Positions 61,165-64,000 of a stretch of DNA of 64,000 nucleotides are shown here, in pieces. The position numbers were made by a program, and so were the translations under genes. Each line of letters starts with the position of its first letter. The first letter of the stretch is position 1. The stretch comes from Gyrodactylus bullatarudis (lineage: Eukaryota > Platyhelminthes > Monogenea > Gyrodactylidea > Gyrodactylidae). The notes under the pieces were generated by a model. That model was not told the DNA's origin and ran no database searches. It saw nothing but the letters and a program-made list of their open reading frames with translations. Location of the stretch: contig SSNU01000792.1 of assembly GCA_012064415.1 (NCBI GenBank), positions 186,001 through 250,000 of the forward strand. The letters run 5' to 3'.

Positions 61165-61275
61165 TATATTTTCTAACAATTTAAACAAATGTCAAATTCA
61201 ACTTGAATTTTTTAAATTAGGCGTTTTTATGAACATTTTTTTCAACTATCTTTATTCGTTATGTGATCAGAAATC
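61165..61275. promoter_or_regulatory. 111-bp spacer between divergent CDIPT and PACS
   Basis: Shared upstream region judged from spacing alone. No recognisable core element. Confidence 0.45.
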
Positions 61276-63152
61276 ATGACCGTCCCATCTTTTCTAACAA
61301 TTAATATGAGTGCTTCGTGGGAGGCAGAAAAGCAGTCCTCACATGTCGTCACAAGGTATTGTAACTTTAAGATTGTTCAATTAATTCTTGACGCAAACAT
61401 TGATAACGATCCTAATTTGAATACAATTTTCATCGCTGTCAGAATGAGTAATTCGTCAAGAAAAATTTTGCGCAGTTCGGAAATTTCTCTCTCCACAACA
61501 GATAATAGACAAAAGACTTTAAAATATTTTATAAACATTGATCTAAATTGTAACATCATCTATTCCCATTCTCTAAAACGAGATTGTAATATTCTGCAGA
61601 TTCTTATTCAGAGGAAGAAGCGATACAAAAATAAGACTGTTCTTGGTTACAAATCTTTGGGATACTGTAATATTGACTTGAATCAAGTACTTCAACGAAA
61701 CTTTGATAATCGTTTCCTGGATCTTTATTCAGACATAAAAAATTGTGATCGTCTAGTAGGACAGGTTGAAATCCAACATCTTTCATCAGTACCTTATAAT
61801 AAAATCACAAAGAAGAAACGCAAGACTTCCAACATAATAATGACCGAGTCTAGTCTTGATGATTTGGAGGAAAATCAAGAACAACTCTCCGATGAGAGTG
61901 AATCAGAGGAGGACCAGAACATTTCCGAAACCCATGGAAGGAATAAGAATAATCTCATTCATGTTGTTGCTAATCGTGTGAGTTTTTCCATTGACTTATT
62001 TTTTCAGTCATAAAATGTTGAAATTACGAAAAAAGTTTATGCCAAGGTAATCTTTCTTGGCTGATTATAAAAGTTTTGCTTAGTCCATCAGGTTTATATA
62101 GTTTTATTGAATTTGTTTAATTTTATTTCAACCTAAGCAAAAGCAACTCAAACAAAAGCTTCTCGGCTGGGTCAAAAAGGTCAAGAGTCTTGAGATAAAC
62201 GAGGAGCTCGGTGTTGTAGTCGATCGTAATGATTTGCTCAAAAAATTTGACGAGTTAACCATGAGTGACGAGGAGTATGGAATCGAAGAGGAGGACTCGT
62301 CCTCCGAAGATGAGGACATTGATCTGGACTTTTTCAATCGTTCCAATGTAAGTTTCCCATAAAAAAATTCCATCCTTAATTTATTTCACTAAATAAGTCC
62401 TTGAGAACATTTATTTACATTTGCCTACTTGAGATATAATGCCCATTGAGTAATATGAATGATTTCCTGATATGTATTAGATATATAGAACTTTTAAATA
62501 ATTAATCTTGATTAATGAATCTCGAAAGATTACGCGAAAGCAATTGAAAAATCTTCTGTATGGGCGAGGTGACAATCAGAGTCCAACGAATAGTACCTTG
62601 TCTCTTGAGAGTACTCCACGACCCATTCTCAGACCGTATCTTGGACCGAAGAACTCTTTGCATCACAACATTACAAACAGCTCTGATGATACACTGAGTG
62701 CTGTAAGTTTTTTTTCTCTCTACACTTTAACTTTACCTGTGATGAAATTGGCTCGTTTTTATACATAATCCTGGCTAGACATTGTCTGTAATTCGTCTAA
62801 AAATATCCTTGTTTCATATTGACAGGCCTACGATGCATAAACTTTGTCACATGGACTGCCTTAATTTAAAGCTATATTTTCTCTCTGAAATGTGAAAATA
62901 ATAAATCTCTCATGAGATTCTCATTTATTCATGACTTTTCAAAGGCTGTTTCTCTCCTTCATTTAGGATTCCGGGGCACGTTTATTGAAACGATTCTTTG
63001 ATAGCGAGTTGAACTCTTCAAATGCTAACGTGCACGGCTCCTTACTAGACTGTGGTAATAATAATGATAATGACTTTATGAAATGCTCAAATAATTCCAG
63101 AATGTCTTTCGACTCAACTCTCAACCAGAATGACACAGAGAATGCTATTCCA
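61276..63152 (+). CDS. PACS: Phosphofurin acidic cluster sorting protein (PACS), N-terminal exons; continues beyond the window
   Basis: Four exons are read: 61276-61977, 62138-62347, 62529-62702 and 62967-63152 (424 codons, all phase 0 junctions). The N-terminal furin-binding region is clear: ATWE-like SASWEAEK, KIVQLIL, RKILRSSEISL, LKRDCNILQILIQRKKRYKNKTVLGYKSLG and VGQVEIQHLSS. It is followed by an acidic autoregulatory stretch (DESESEEDQ), then KQKLLGWVKKVK and the DEEDxx-rich and STPRPILRPYLGPK segment that matches the human STPKPKLKPF block. PACS proteins link acidic-cluster motifs to AP-1 and COPI for TGN and ER sorting. The 3' half, including the C-terminal domain, lies past 64000. 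The exon 3 acceptor (GAAAG) is the least certain border. Confidence 0.92.
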
Positions 63153-64000
63153 GTGAGTGTATTTATCTACTATATATATAATCATGTTATTCACAAGTAA
63201 ATATTTGAGCATATAAAGCATTGCTACTACGACAATTAAAACCCAGTTTTCCATCTCGATGAATTACAGTTTATCTATGATAATAATCATTAGGCCGGTC
63301 GAATTTTTCATCCTACGAAATCTTTTCTTTTACAAGTCTATGGGCCTTTTAAATAAAATTTTGAATGTAAGCCTTAATTATGACAGCAAGTAAACAAAAT
63401 AAATTTCATTGGATAAATTCTAAGAAAACTCTATCGATGAGTTATTTATTTTATATCCTACCAATCACTCGCCCCAATATGATTATTATTAGTAATAATT
63501 TATTACTTGTTCTTGTTATTAGTCGTTGATTAGACACCTATATATATATTTCTCCCCTGAACATGTATTGGAATTGTTCTTGTTTTTATCGATTGATTGA
63601 AAGAATAAAACGAACTAGACTGGCTATTGTTCACGTGAACGAATCACCTTCTTTTTCGGTCATTTATTTCATTGCTTCACACACTCTGTTCCTTTCTTTA
63701 GTATGTTGCTTTTTCTACATCAAAAAAAGGGAGAGCGTATGCTTTTCCATTTCAACTGTTGGAGTAGTTCTCACTGTATGTAATAAATAATTTGATGAAT
63801 AAAACCATGAAACGAACAGACTACGTATTATTTCTTTCCTCTGATCTCTTTTTGTTCATATATGGGTTGCTTTAAACAAATGTTTAGATGCTTTTGATAG
63901 TTTCCAACTAAATCAATGATATATACTGGAGCACCAAAATACTGGCAAAATTCTTAAAACTTTAGAATACTCATACATACGCACATACGTTTTATTATCT
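63153..64000 (+). other. PACS intron (window end)
   Basis: Starts with a GTGAGT donor at 63153. No phase-compatible conserved exon was recognised before the window ends. Confidence 0.5.

Overview
The window is nuclear DNA of an animal: AT-rich, with spliceosomal introns, microsatellites, class II transposon debris and single-copy genes encoding well-known metazoan proteins. A gene matching tincar, which I know from arthropods, at the left edge suggests an arthropod. A crustacean such as a parasitic copepod is possible, but that is a guess from overall character. Gene models were built by reading splice sites by eye and checking that every junction keeps the reading frame and restores family-conserved protein sequence.

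Layout. 1-8780 (-): 5' part of a tincar-like gene with a 7.8-kb intron. 9391-15174: SF3B6 (-) head-to-head with a divergent MED15 (+). 15530-15808 (+): a small secreted protein. 16111-16683 (-): an unrecognised 190-aa protein. 16923-21929 (-): two tandem claudin-superfamily-like four-TM genes separated by a dead piggyBac. 22537-24036 (-): EPLIN-like LIM protein, head-to-head with FICD (+, 24264-28067). 28565-31696 (+): CEP44, convergent with STRIP (-, 32141-35147). STRIP is head-to-head with a large par-3/bazooka gene (+, about 35.5-56.7 kb). 56859-58057 (-): LIPT1. 58187-58969 (-): CUTC. 59296-59769 (-): RAD6-type E2, head-to-head with a small RING protein (+). 60447-61164 (-): CDIPT, head-to-head with PACS (+, runs off the right edge).

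The most striking signal is intron size. At least fourteen introns in nine unrelated genes are only 25-36 nt long, with good GT and AG borders, and removing them restores conserved protein sequence (SF3B6 28; MED15 25; STRIP 25, 30, 32, 33, 34 and 28; CDIPT 28, 32 and 28; CUTC 36; CEP44 35; claudin-like B 34). They sit beside ordinary 40-60-nt and kilobase introns. This is below the usual working minimum of animal spliceosomes, so the organism appears to carry out genuine ultrashort-intron splicing.

The second theme is class II transposon wreckage in introns: a hAT element with a perfect 8-bp target duplication and a broken CGGBP1-like zinc-finger frame, two piggyBac C-terminal remnants, a TTAA-flanked piggyBac MITE, TA-flanked MITEs and several long foldbacks. 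The genes do not form a pathway. The shared theme is compact head-to-head pairs, some with very short spacing (E2/RING 148 bp, SF3B6/MED15 151 bp, CDIPT/PACS 111 bp).
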